This document shows, in pieces, positions 1-5,699 of a stretch of DNA of 5,699 nucleotides. Under the pieces are notes generated by a model that saw nothing but the letters and a program-made list of their open reading frames with translations, ran no database searches and was not told the DNA's origin. The position numbers and the translations under genes were made by a program. The number at the start of each line of letters is the position of its first letter. Positions within the stretch are counted from its first letter, which is position 1. This DNA is from a bacterium (lineage in GTDB: Bacteria > Actinomycetota > Humimicrobiia > Humimicrobiales > Humimicrobiaceae): positions 1 through 5,699 of the forward strand of contig JAUWQC010000072.1 in assembly GCA_030611285.1 (NCBI GenBank). The letters run 5' to 3'.

Positions 1-136
1 ATTAATATTTTTTTATATCATTTGTTATCTATTTTATGTCTTCCTCTTTTGTACTCTAAACCCAAATTTGGCAAATTATAATCATCTATAAAAGATCAAA
101 AAATTTAACAAATCAATTAGGATAATTTTCGCATTA
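1..136 (-). other. AT-rich region after the dehydrogenase, no gene seen
   Basis: No credible coding frame was found. On the minus strand a 6-base stem GATAAT/ATTATC with loop GCGAAA overlaps the dehydrogenase stop (121-138), but the nearest T-run lies well downstream, so it is a poor terminator. Further on are a perfect TATAAT (80-75) without a good -35 box, then the 10-base palindrome CCAAATTTGG (62-71) and AGAGGA-like purines. This may be the start of the control region for a gene to the left of the window. Confidence 0.4.
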
Positions 137-1165
137 TCACAGCCAATCTCTACCATTGGGATATATAAGTGCTTTTATATCCTCCCCAGCTCTTAACCTT
201 TTAAATGCAGTTTCCCATTCTTCCAAAGAATATTTATTAGTAATTAACGGATCTAGATTTAATACCCCACTGGTTACAAGTTCTACTGCTCTTTGCCAAG
301 TCTCGGACCCGTTCCAGCTCCAGCAGCCATGAATATTAAGTTGACCGAGGCAGACCTGATCAAAATCAAGGGAAATCGGTTCACCCCACAAACTTATAAA
401 GGCCAGCTCACCCTTTCCACCTTCACCTTCATAAGCTCTCCTAGCACAATCTATGGCATGCTGTGCTCCCACTATATTGTTTCCTACCCTGGCACCTGCA
501 GCTTCCAGGACGAAATCTGCCCCTTTACCACTGGTGAGTTCCATAACAGTTTTTTCAGGATGCTCATCAGAATAAAGTATATAATCAGCTCCTATCTTTT
601 CCCCTACTTCTAGCCTTTTTTTATCCTTTTTTAATCCAATCAAAGCTACTTTCGATGCTCCTCTCATCTTTGCAAATTGTACTCCAAGTAATCCCATGGG
701 ACCTGGTCCTACCACCACTACGAAATCTCTAGCTTTTACTGAGGTCCTTTCCTGCATAATATGGATTATTCCAGTATGCAGCTCTGTCATAGCCCCGTAA
801 TCTAAATTGAAGTCCTTGGGTAACTTGTAACATACATCCTCCGGCATCGACATATAAGGAGCATAAGCTCCATCTCTTGTAACACCAAGCCAACCTGTGG
901 GAGTTTCGATATCACCCACAATATGGTCTCCCTCTTTTATCTTTCTCACATCCTTTCCTATTTTGTAAGCTACCCCGGAAAATTCATGTGCCAAAGTTAC
1001 AGGCGCTTTATAAAAATGCTTGTCATCTTCAATCAAGAGATCACTCCCACAGACTCCTGCTGCCCATACTTTCATAAGCACCTCATTCGGCTGGATCTTA
1101 GGTTCAGGTACTTCCTGAATGGCAACATTACCTTTTCCTTCTTTTAGTTTTCTTAATGCTTTCAT
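137..1165 (-). CDS. Zinc-type medium-chain dehydrogenase lacking the structural-zinc lobe
   Basis: Probably an NAD(P)-dependent polyol or sugar-alcohol dehydrogenase of the sorbitol/threonine dehydrogenase-like group, working in the cytoplasm. Seen in 342 residues: an N-terminal GroES-like catalytic domain with presumed catalytic zinc ligands Cys39 (GVCGSD), His60 and Glu61 (AHEFSG), and a candidate Glu128; then a Rossmann domain with GPGPMG at 153-158. The four-cysteine structural-zinc loop normally near residues 85-110 is replaced by a short cysteine-free stretch running into RDGAYAPYM. Strand beta-2 ends IGLKKDKK (176-183) without the acidic residue typical of NAD-specific members. An apparent insertion of about ten residues lies near 226-251. 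The start at 1165 gives the usual MKAL opening, with AAAGGA (1183-1178) 12 bases before it. The in-frame ATG at 1177 abuts that site, and the ATG at 1207 has none in range. It ends in tandem TGA-TAA stops. With the kinase it suggests polyol-to-ketose-phosphate metabolism; the exact substrate is not readable. Confidence 0.85.
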   Translation of the reverse strand: MKALRKLKEGKGNVAIQEVPEPKIQPNEVLMKVWAAGVCGSDLLIEDDKHFYKAPVTLAHEFSGVAYKIGKDVRKIKEGDHIVGDIETPTGWLGVTRDGAYAPYMSMPEDVCYKLPKDFNLDYGAMTELHTGIIHIMQERTSVKARDFVVVVGPGPMGLLGVQFAKMRGASKVALIGLKKDKKRLEVGEKIGADYILYSDEHPEKTVMELTSGKGADFVLEAAGARVGNNIVGAQHAIDCARRAYEGEGGKGELAFISLWGEPISLDFDQVCLGQLNIHGCWSWNGSETWQRAVELVTSGVLNLDPLITNKYSLEEWETAFKRLRAGEDIKALIYPNGRDWL

Positions 1166-1189
1166 TTTTATACCCATTCCTTTCACTTC

Positions 1190-1231
1190 GCTTAAGGCAC
1201 AAAACATGATGAAAAACTGTTGTCCTTAAGC
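1190..1231. repeat. Inverted repeat beside the dehydrogenase ribosome site
   Basis: GCTTAAGG (1190-1197) and CCTTAAGC (1224-1231) are exact reverse complements. In the minus-strand RNA they would pair, and the stem could extend by ACAA with TTGT past one bulged G, leaving a loop of about 16 bases. The 3' arm ends 6 bases before the AAAGGA ribosome site at 1183-1178. No T-run follows, so it is unlikely to be a terminator. Its place suggests control of translation or RNA stability, or a DNA operator. An in-frame ATG at 1207 falls in the loop region and is judged not to be the gene start. Confidence 0.6.
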
Positions 1232-1334
1232 CTATTTTATTTTATAAATATATTATTGATTGCCTTTTTAATCTTTTTTTCAGACTTTCACCTCTCTATT
1301 AACAAAATTACTTGATTTCTCTTAAATTATGATT

Positions 1335-1367
1335 ATTTAACTCAACTCTAAATTAATTGAGTTAAAT
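1335..1367. repeat. Perfect 11-base inverted repeat in the dehydrogenase leader
   Basis: The arms ATTTAACTCAA (1335-1345) and TTGAGTTAAAT (1357-1367) are exact reverse complements around an 11-base spacer, so arm centres are 22 bases apart, about two helical turns. No T-run follows on either strand and the arms are AT-rich, so it does not look like an intrinsic terminator. It lies roughly 55-90 bases downstream of the predicted transcription start. It could be a DNA operator for a dimeric or tetrameric regulator, or a leader hairpin. Confidence 0.7.
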
Positions 1368-1429
1368 TTATAACCATTCTTCAGTATATTTCTCATTCTC
1401 AATTTGATTTTTTACAAATTTACCCTATT

Positions 1430-1457
1430 ATTATATATCACCTTTTGTAAATGACAA
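1430..1457 (-). promoter_or_regulatory. Sigma-A-type promoter for the dehydrogenase gene
   Basis: On the minus strand, TTGTCA (1457-1452) and a perfect TATAAT (1435-1430) are separated by 16 bases. Directly upstream, 1458-1474 is an unbroken run of A and T tracts resembling an UP element. A start of transcription near 1423 is expected. The sequence also contains a small perfect dyad, TTTTGT-5-ACAAAA (1443-1459), that covers the -35 box and could be a repressor site. The position fits independent control of the dehydrogenase. Confidence 0.65.
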
Positions 1458-1501
1458 AAAATTTTTTAAAAAATCATTCCTAGTATAATCTGCGAAAAGA
1501 T

Positions 1502-1954
1502 TTATTTTGATAAAAGATTTAGTGCAAATTCTTTTGCTTTATTTAAATCTTTATCATTAGGCTTACCTTTATTTATCCCACTTTCAGATATTACAGTATC
1601 AAAACCTAAACAGGAAAATTCACCAATGATTTCAAAACCTTTTTTCGACAACTTCGATTTTAAATGTTCATGGAAACTCATACTTTTATTAACTGCACCA
1701 CTAGTTGAAAAAATAAATGCTTTTTTAGATATTTGATTTGGTAATTTGTCTATGATATCAAATAACTGTTTATGATGCCTACCCCAATATATACCAGAAC
1801 CAAAACCAACTAAATCATGCTGACTAATAATGCCTAAATCAATATCTTGTGTTTTTAATAATTTTGCATTTAAAACTTCTGCCATTGCTCTGGCAACCTT
1901 TTTAGTATTTCCATGATGTTCAGAATAATAAACAATTAATGTTTTTAATTTCAT
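1502..1954 (-). CDS. Small flavodoxin-family protein
   Basis: A 150-residue flavodoxin-like protein, predicted to bind FMN and act as a soluble electron carrier or a small flavin-dependent reductase. Seen: an N-terminal beta strand followed by the FMN phosphate loop YYSEHHGNTKK at 9-19 (the SxHHGNT variant common in clostridial and archaeal flavodoxin-like proteins); the second FMN-contact segment GFGSGIYWGRHH at 50-61; the strand-turn AFIFSTSG at 79-86; and the C-terminal block GEFSCLGFDT (111-120) followed by GINKGKPN (126-133). The region between these last two blocks looks a few residues shorter than in many relatives. It starts at an ATG 17 bases after the kinase stop, with AGAGGA placed only 2 bases before the ATG, closer than ideal. 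It is probably the last gene of the transporter-kinase transcript. The gene looks poorer in GC than the dehydrogenase (11 G+C in bases 1501-1560 against 32 in bases 301-360). Partner and substrate are unknown. Confidence 0.88.
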   Translation of the reverse strand: MKLKTLIVYYSEHHGNTKKVARAMAEVLNAKLLKTQDIDLGIISQHDLVGFGSGIYWGRHHKQLFDIIDKLPNQISKKAFIFSTSGAVNKSMSFHEHLKSKLSKKGFEIIGEFSCLGFDTVISESGINKGKPNDKDLNKAKEFALNLLSK

Positions 1955-1971
1955 TATCCTCTATTAATAAA

Positions 1972-3498
1972 TTAACATAATATATTTGATATTCTAAAAT
2001 CCTCTTTTAAATCTCTATATAAAGATTTATATACCTCATATATTTTCTTATATTTCTCTACATCTTCCCTAATTGGCTCAATCTGGTCTACCTCTTTTAT
2101 AGTCCTATCTACTGCCTGCTCTACACTGCCATATATACCAGCCCCAACCCCAGCAATAAGTGCTGCACCATAGGCTGGACCCTCTTCAATATTTAGAGTT
2201 ACTATTTTAGTGGAAAGTATATCTGCTATAATCTGCCTCCAGAGCCTACTTTTTGCACCTCCACCAAATAGAACTACTTTATCTGAAGATATACCTACAT
2301 CTCTCATAAGTGAGAGACAGTCTAGCTGGCTAAATGCTACTCCTTCCATTATGGAGCGCACAAAGTGATCCTGGCTATGTGGGTAAGATATTCCAAAAAA
2401 TACACCCCTTGCGTAGGGATCTCCATGAGGGGTTCTCTCTCCTGATAGGTAGGGTAGGAAAATTAGACCACCCGAGCCAGGAGGTACATTTTCTGCCTGC
2501 CTGTTTAGTAGCTCATATCCCTTTACATGAGGATATGTATTTTCTATCTTTTTAGATGGCCCAAATGTATCATAATACCATTTAAGCGAGCCTGCAGCAG
2601 AAAGGGTTACCCCTGTTAGATGCCATTTTTTTGGTACAGCATGACAGAAAGAATGTACCCTACCCTCTTTGTCATACAGGGGAGTATCACTAGAGGCAAA
2701 TACCACACCACTTGTCCCAATAGAATCTGATATAAGCCCCTGTTTTATAATACCCGAGCCTACAGCGCCTGCTGCATTGTCACTTGCGCCTCCAACAATG
2801 GGGGTACCCTCCACCAGACCTGTAAGTTGCGAAGCAGATTTATTTACCTTAGAGCTAACTACAGTAGATTCATACACATCTGATAGAAAACTTTTATTAA
2901 TTTTAAGCCCTTCTAATATTTCATCAGACCAGTTTCTTTTTGGTATATCCATTAAAATTGTGCCCGCTGCATCTGATACTTCGCTTACGTATTTTCCTGA
3001 TAGCCTGTATCTTATGTAATCTTTAGGAAGAAGTATTTTATATATTTTCCTGTAGTTATCTGGTTCAGCCTCTTTTAGCCATAAGATTTTAGGGGCAGTA
3101 AATCCTGGAAGAGCTTTGTTGTAGGAAAGCTTTATAAAGCCTTCATATCCAAATATACTATATATTTTATCACACTGTCTGTATGTTCTCTGATCGTTCC
3201 ACAGAATTGCCGGTCTTATTACCTCTCCACTACTATCTAAAAATACACTCCCATGCATCTGGCCTGAAAGGCCTATGCATGCGATATTTTGTGGAGATAT
3301 ATTTGAGATAGAAAGTGCATCTTTTATAGTGAAAACTACTGCCCCCCACCAATCCCTGGGATCTTGCTCTGCCCAGCCTGGTTTGGGAGTATAAAGCTTA
3401 TAGTCCTTTGTGCTTGAAGCTACAAGACACCCGTCTTCATCAATTATTATAGACCTCGTTGAAGTTGTTCCTATATCTATACCAAGAAGATAGTTCAT
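1972..3498 (-). CDS. xylB: Xylulokinase-like FGGY carbohydrate kinase
   Basis: This probably phosphorylates D-xylulose with ATP to give D-xylulose 5-phosphate in the cytoplasm. Features seen in 508 residues: the N-terminal phosphate loop GIDIGTT at 6-12 with Asp8; the xylulokinase-typical SGQMHG at 78-83 and ILWNDQRT at 98-105; GASDNAAGAVG with the presumed catalytic base Asp240; GTSG at 261-264; LSGERTPHGDP near 351-361; a full match to the second FGGY signature at 365-385; and a C-terminal GGGAKS nucleotide-binding loop at 412-417. Length is close to other XylB proteins. The start is the ATG at 3498, preceded by AGAGGA (3513-3508) at 9-base spacing. A frame open further upstream to 3612 runs into the OppF-like gene and lacks family similarity. 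The gene sits 64 bases after the transporter ATPase gene, with no clear terminator between. Another ketose such as ribulose or erythrulose remains possible, since FGGY substrate specificity is hard to read by eye. Confidence 0.87.
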   Translation of the reverse strand: MNYLLGIDIGTTSTRSIIIDEDGCLVASSTKDYKLYTPKPGWAEQDPRDWWGAVVFTIKDALSISNISPQNIACIGLSGQMHGSVFLDSSGEVIRPAILWNDQRTYRQCDKIYSIFGYEGFIKLSYNKALPGFTAPKILWLKEAEPDNYRKIYKILLPKDYIRYRLSGKYVSEVSDAAGTILMDIPKRNWSDEILEGLKINKSFLSDVYESTVVSSKVNKSASQLTGLVEGTPIVGGASDNAAGAVGSGIIKQGLISDSIGTSGVVFASSDTPLYDKEGRVHSFCHAVPKKWHLTGVTLSAAGSLKWYYDTFGPSKKIENTYPHVKGYELLNRQAENVPPGSGGLIFLPYLSGERTPHGDPYARGVFFGISYPHSQDHFVRSIMEGVAFSQLDCLSLMRDVGISSDKVVLFGGGAKSRLWRQIIADILSTKIVTLNIEEGPAYGAALIAGVGAGIYGSVEQAVDRTIKEVDQIEPIREDVEKYKKIYEVYKSLYRDLKEDFRISNILC

Positions 3499-3507
3499 AA
3501 TCAATTG

Positions 3508-3513
3508 TCCTCT
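3508..3513 (-). promoter_or_regulatory. Ribosome binding site of the xylulokinase gene
   Basis: AGAGGA on the minus strand lies 9 bases before the ATG at 3498. It is the clearest Shine-Dalgarno site in the window and decides the start against the longer open frame. The rest of the 64-base gap (3499-3562) is AT-rich, with A and T tracts but no GC-rich hairpin and no convincing promoter. Co-transcription with the ATPase genes is therefore the simplest reading. Confidence 0.75.
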
Positions 3514-3562
3514 TATATATTGTGTTAATGTAATAAAAAATTTAGAAAAAATTGTTTTTTTA

Positions 3563-4588
3563 TCAAATACACCCCTTAAGACTGAGTTCATCAGATCTAT
3601 GGCATGCAACAAAAGCCCCGGAGATACCCTTTACTGCCTCCAATTTAGGTACTACTTCCTTACATATATCTCTTGCATATCGGCAACGGGTATGAAATAC
3701 ACACCCGGATGGTGGATTAGAGGGATCTGGTATAGATCCATGCAAAATAATCCTTCTACTACTTCCTGGCTCATGTTTTGAAATTGAACCTAGAAGGGCT
3801 TCTGTATATGGGTGCTTTGGATTTTGGTACATTTCTTCTGAAGGTGAAATTTCTACAATCTTTCCCAAATACATAGCCATTATCCTATCACTTATATACT
3901 CAACCACACTTAAATCATGGGCAATAAATAGATACGATAAATTAAATTCATCCTGCAGGTCAGAAAGTAAATTTAAAACCTGTGCTTGAACAGAAACATC
4001 TAAAGCTGATACTGGTTCATCGCAGATTACGAATTCAGGATTTATACTGAGTGCTCTAGCAATGCCAATTCTCTGTCTTTGTCCTCCACTAAATTCATGA
4101 GGATATCTGTTCAATTGATCTTCGTCTAAACCTACCTTTACAAGCAGTTCTTTTGCTTGTTCAATCTGTTCCTTGTAAGTTCCTATGCCATGTGCTTTTA
4201 AAGGTTCCGTAATAATATTACCAATCCTCATCCTGGGATTTAATGAAGAATATGGGTCCTGGAAAAGCATCTGAAAATGCCTCCGAACCTTTTTCATTTC
4301 TTGTTTATCTAATTTCAATAGATTTTTCATTTCACCATTTGTGCAAAATTCCACACTACCTTCAGTGGGCTCATACAGTCTTACAATACAACGACCTATT
4401 GTAGTTTTACCCGAACCACTTTCTCCAACTAAGCCCAGGGTTTCACCTTTTTTAATAAAAAAATTCACTCCATCTACAGCTTTAGTATACCCAACAGTTC
4501 GTTTTAAAAAACCTTTCTGTATCGGAAAGTATTTTTTTAAACCCCTTACATTTAAAATATTTATATTATCATTCTTACTTTTTTGCAC
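3563..4588 (-). CDS. OppF/DppF-type ABC transporter ATP-binding protein
   Basis: This is the second ATPase of the same importer, expected to form a heterodimer with the OppD-like subunit just upstream. Seen in a 341-residue product: Walker A GESGSGKT at 55-62, Q-loop Gln110, signature FSGGQ at 166-170 (Phe for the usual Leu), Walker B with Asp190-Glu191, and switch His224. The C-terminal oligopeptide-transporter domain has the block [13 protein letters not shown] and cysteines 296, 302, 309 and 329. The start is uncertain. A GTG at 4588 lies 5 bases after the upstream stop and has a good AAGGAG at 4608-4603, but at a long 14-base spacing. A TTG at 4627 would overlap the upstream gene by 34 bases and has no ribosome site. 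An ATT at 4594 is ideally spaced but would be an exceptional start. Tight coupling to the upstream gene implies co-transcription and probably coupled translation. Confidence 0.92.
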   Translation of the reverse strand: MQKSKNDNINILNVRGLKKYFPIQKGFLKRTVGYTKAVDGVNFFIKKGETLGLVGESGSGKTTIGRCIVRLYEPTEGSVEFCTNGEMKNLLKLDKQEMKKVRRHFQMLFQDPYSSLNPRMRIGNIITEPLKAHGIGTYKEQIEQAKELLVKVGLDEDQLNRYPHEFSGGQRQRIGIARALSINPEFVICDEPVSALDVSVQAQVLNLLSDLQDEFNLSYLFIAHDLSVVEYISDRIMAMYLGKIVEISPSEEMYQNPKHPYTEALLGSISKHEPGSSRRIILHGSIPDPSNPPSGCVFHTRCRYARDICKEVVPKLEAVKGISGAFVACHRSDELSLKGCI

Positions 4589-4593
4589 TGTAA

Positions 4594-5598
4594 TTACCCA
4601 GTCTCCTTTTCCCAATAATTCCAACAATAAACACAGTGATTGCCTTCTAATTTACACATTGGAGGAATTTCCTTTTTACAGATATCTTTTGCTTCGTTGC
4701 AGCGGGGTGCAAAACTACACCCTTTGGGCAACAAATAAGGATTCGGCACTGAGCCACTGATTGATACTAATCTTTCTTTCCTTCCAATTTTGGGAAGTGA
4801 CTTAAGTAATGCTTTTGTATATGGATGTAGTGGATTTTCAAAAATATCTTTAGTTGATGCTTTTTCAACCACTTTTCCAACATACATAACAATCACATTA
4901 TCAGCCATCTCTCCTATAACCCCCAGGTCATGGGTGATGATCATAAGAGACATACCAAACTCTTTTTGTAACTCTTTTATTAGAGTTAGTATTTGAGCTT
5001 CAATAGTCACATCTAAAGCAGTTGTAGGCTCATCTGCAATAAGTAGTGCAGGATTGCAGGAAAGCGCTATTGCAATCATTACTCTTTGCCTCATTCCACC
5101 GCTTAATTGATGTGGATATTCATCTACTCTTTGTTTAGGTGCTGGTATCCTTACCCGATCTAATATTTTAATAGCTCGTTTTCTAGCCTCCCCTTTGTCT
5201 ACTTTCTGGTGTAATTGAATAGCTTCCATGATCTGCTGACCTATACTATAAACTGGGTTTAATGAGGTCATTGGTTCTTGAAAGATCATAGAAATTTCAT
5301 TTCCTCTAATATCTCTAATCTCATTCCCATAGGGATTTAACTTAGCGATATTAATAGATTCATTACTATTTTTGTAATAATAAATTTCTCCTCCTTCAAT
5401 CTTCCCTTCAGGTTTGGGAAGCAACTGTATTATAGAAAGAGCTGTAACACTTTTCCCACATCCACTTTCACCAACAACACCAAGCGATCCTTCTCGCCTT
5501 ATATCAAAGCTTACACCATCAACTGCTCTTACAATACCTTGCTCAATATGAAAGTATGCTTTTAAATTTTTTACTTCCAGTAAACTTTTTTCACTCAT
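4594..5598 (-). CDS. OppD/DppD-type ABC transporter ATP-binding protein
   Basis: This is an ATPase subunit of a peptide/nickel/opine-family ABC importer, acting on the cytoplasmic face of the membrane. Seen in the 334-residue product: Walker A GESGCGKS at 43-50, Q-loop Gln107, signature LSGGM at 165-169, Walker B ending in Asp189-Glu190, and the switch His223. The C-terminal oligopeptide-transporter extension follows, with NPLHPYT near 255-261 and cysteines at 294, 300, 307 and 315. In DppD homologues four such cysteines hold a [4Fe-4S] cluster. The start was placed at the ATG giving [12 protein letters not shown], the usual family N-terminus, with a modest GGAAG 10 bases upstream. A TTG at 5637 or ATG at 5628 would add a short unsupported extension. 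Substrate cannot be read from an ATPase; the kinase and dehydrogenase downstream favour a saccharide over peptides, by inference. Family assignment is firm; orthology to OppD versus DppD is not resolved. Confidence 0.93.
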   Translation of the reverse strand: MSEKSLLEVKNLKAYFHIEQGIVRAVDGVSFDIRREGSLGVVGESGCGKSVTALSIIQLLPKPEGKIEGGEIYYYKNSNESINIAKLNPYGNEIRDIRGNEISMIFQEPMTSLNPVYSIGQQIMEAIQLHQKVDKGEARKRAIKILDRVRIPAPKQRVDEYPHQLSGGMRQRVMIAIALSCNPALLIADEPTTALDVTIEAQILTLIKELQKEFGMSLMIITHDLGVIGEMADNVIVMYVGKVVEKASTKDIFENPLHPYTKALLKSLPKIGRKERLVSISGSVPNPYLLPKGCSFAPRCNEAKDICKKEIPPMCKLEGNHCVYCWNYWEKETG

Positions 5599-5661
5599 AC
5601 TATTTATACTTCCACAGGAATAATTCATACTTTCCAATCATAAAAGTCCAATCTCTTCATG

Positions 5662-5691
5662 CTTATACATTTATATTTTTTAATAATTCAA
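5662..5691 (-). promoter_or_regulatory. Weak promoter-like pair upstream of the transporter ATPases
   Basis: On the minus strand TTGAAT (5691-5686) and TATAAG (5667-5662) are 18 bases apart. Both differ from consensus in AT-rich DNA, so a chance match is quite possible. All three minus-strand frames meet stops between 5699 and 5660. Any upstream gene must therefore end here; at most about 11 residues of its C-terminus would be inside the window, and none is recognisable. If real, the promoter would allow the ATPases to be transcribed separately from permease genes. Confidence 0.25.
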
Positions 5692-5699
5692 ATAATGTT

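Larger units (their letters stand above)
1166..1501 (-). other. Structured non-coding leader region before the dehydrogenase
   Basis: This 336-base AT-rich stretch separates the flavodoxin from the dehydrogenase. It has no gene of convincing size. On the minus strand it holds a strong promoter near its upstream end, implying an untranslated leader of about 257 bases. In order along that leader are a 6-base AT-rich dyad (1401-1406 with 1415-1420), a perfect 11-base inverted repeat (1335-1367), and an 8-base inverted repeat next to the ribosome site (1190-1231). I do not recognise a known riboswitch or T-box. No GC-rich hairpin followed by a T-run is present at the end of the flavodoxin gene. 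Confidence 0.7.

Noticed and set aside
101..138. Terminator after the dehydrogenase
   Set aside because: The GATAAT/ATTATC stem is weak and not followed directly by T residues; a second AT-only stem before a T-run is too unstable to call.
293..613. Plus-strand open frame opposite the dehydrogenase
   Set aside because: It is antisense to a well-supported gene, shows no recognisable domain and has no convincing ribosome site.
923..1147. Plus-strand open frame opposite the dehydrogenase N-terminus
   Set aside because: Antisense shadow of the dehydrogenase with no family features.
1166..1207. Dehydrogenase start at the ATG at 1207 or 1177
   Set aside because: The 1207 ATG lies in the loop of an inverted repeat with its nearest AAGGA 15 bases away; the 1177 ATG directly abuts the ribosome site. 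The ATG at 1165 gives the usual MKAL start.
1487..1502. Stem AATCT-TTTCGC-AGATT after the flavodoxin stop as a terminator
   Set aside because: Only five pairs, low GC, and the T-run is about 15 bases further on, so an intrinsic terminator is not supported.
2669..3019. Plus-strand open frame opposite the kinase
   Set aside because: Antisense shadow of conserved kinase motifs; the sequence is low in information and unrecognised.
3499..3612. Upstream extension of the kinase by 38 residues
   Set aside because: It would overlap the OppF-like gene, lacks kinase similarity, and the internal ATG at 3498 has a good ribosome site and family-typical N-terminus.
4341..4760. 139-codon plus-strand open frame spanning the junction of the two ATPase genes
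   Set aside because: It overlaps highly conserved Walker A coding sequence on the other strand and has no recognisable domain.
5625..5660. Eleven-residue minus-strand frame starting at the ATG at 5660
   Set aside because: Too short, no clear ribosome site and no features; likely chance.

Overview
All five genes in this window lie on the minus strand, so they read from right to left. AT-rich DNA, abundant AGA/AGG and ATA codons, Shine-Dalgarno-led genes and the mix of families suggest a low-GC anaerobe, such as a clostridial or halanaerobial Firmicute or possibly a member of the Thermotogae. This placement is inference; there is no rRNA or other phylogenetic marker here.

Layout in the direction of transcription: 5699-5599 is a short AT-rich leader with a weak promoter-like pair and no recognisable gene. 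Next are two ATPase subunits of a peptide/nickel/opine-family ABC importer, an OppD/DppD-type (5598-4594) and an OppF/DppF-type (4588-3563). They are 5 bases apart. After 64 bases comes a xylulokinase-like FGGY kinase (3498-1972), and 17 bases later a small flavodoxin (1954-1502). A 336-base non-coding stretch (1501-1166) follows. It holds a good sigma-A-type promoter and several inverted repeats. The last gene is a medium-chain, catalytic-zinc dehydrogenase (1165-137) that lacks the usual structural-zinc lobe. The final 136 bases hold no gene.

The genes make sense as a sugar or polyol utilisation locus. An Opp-like importer, in a family known to carry oligosaccharides as well as peptides, would bring in the substrate. 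The dehydrogenase would oxidise a polyol (or reduce a ketose). The FGGY kinase would phosphorylate the resulting ketose, most simply D-xylulose to D-xylulose 5-phosphate for the pentose phosphate pathway. The flavodoxin is the unexpected partner and its role is not evident. Permease and solute-binding subunits are not in the window and should lie beyond position 5699 or elsewhere.

No mobile element, CRISPR array, tRNA or rRNA was seen. The most interesting parts are the structured 260-base leader in front of the dehydrogenase, the dehydrogenase's missing structural-zinc loop and altered cofactor-binding strand, and the flavodoxin embedded in a sugar-kinase operon.
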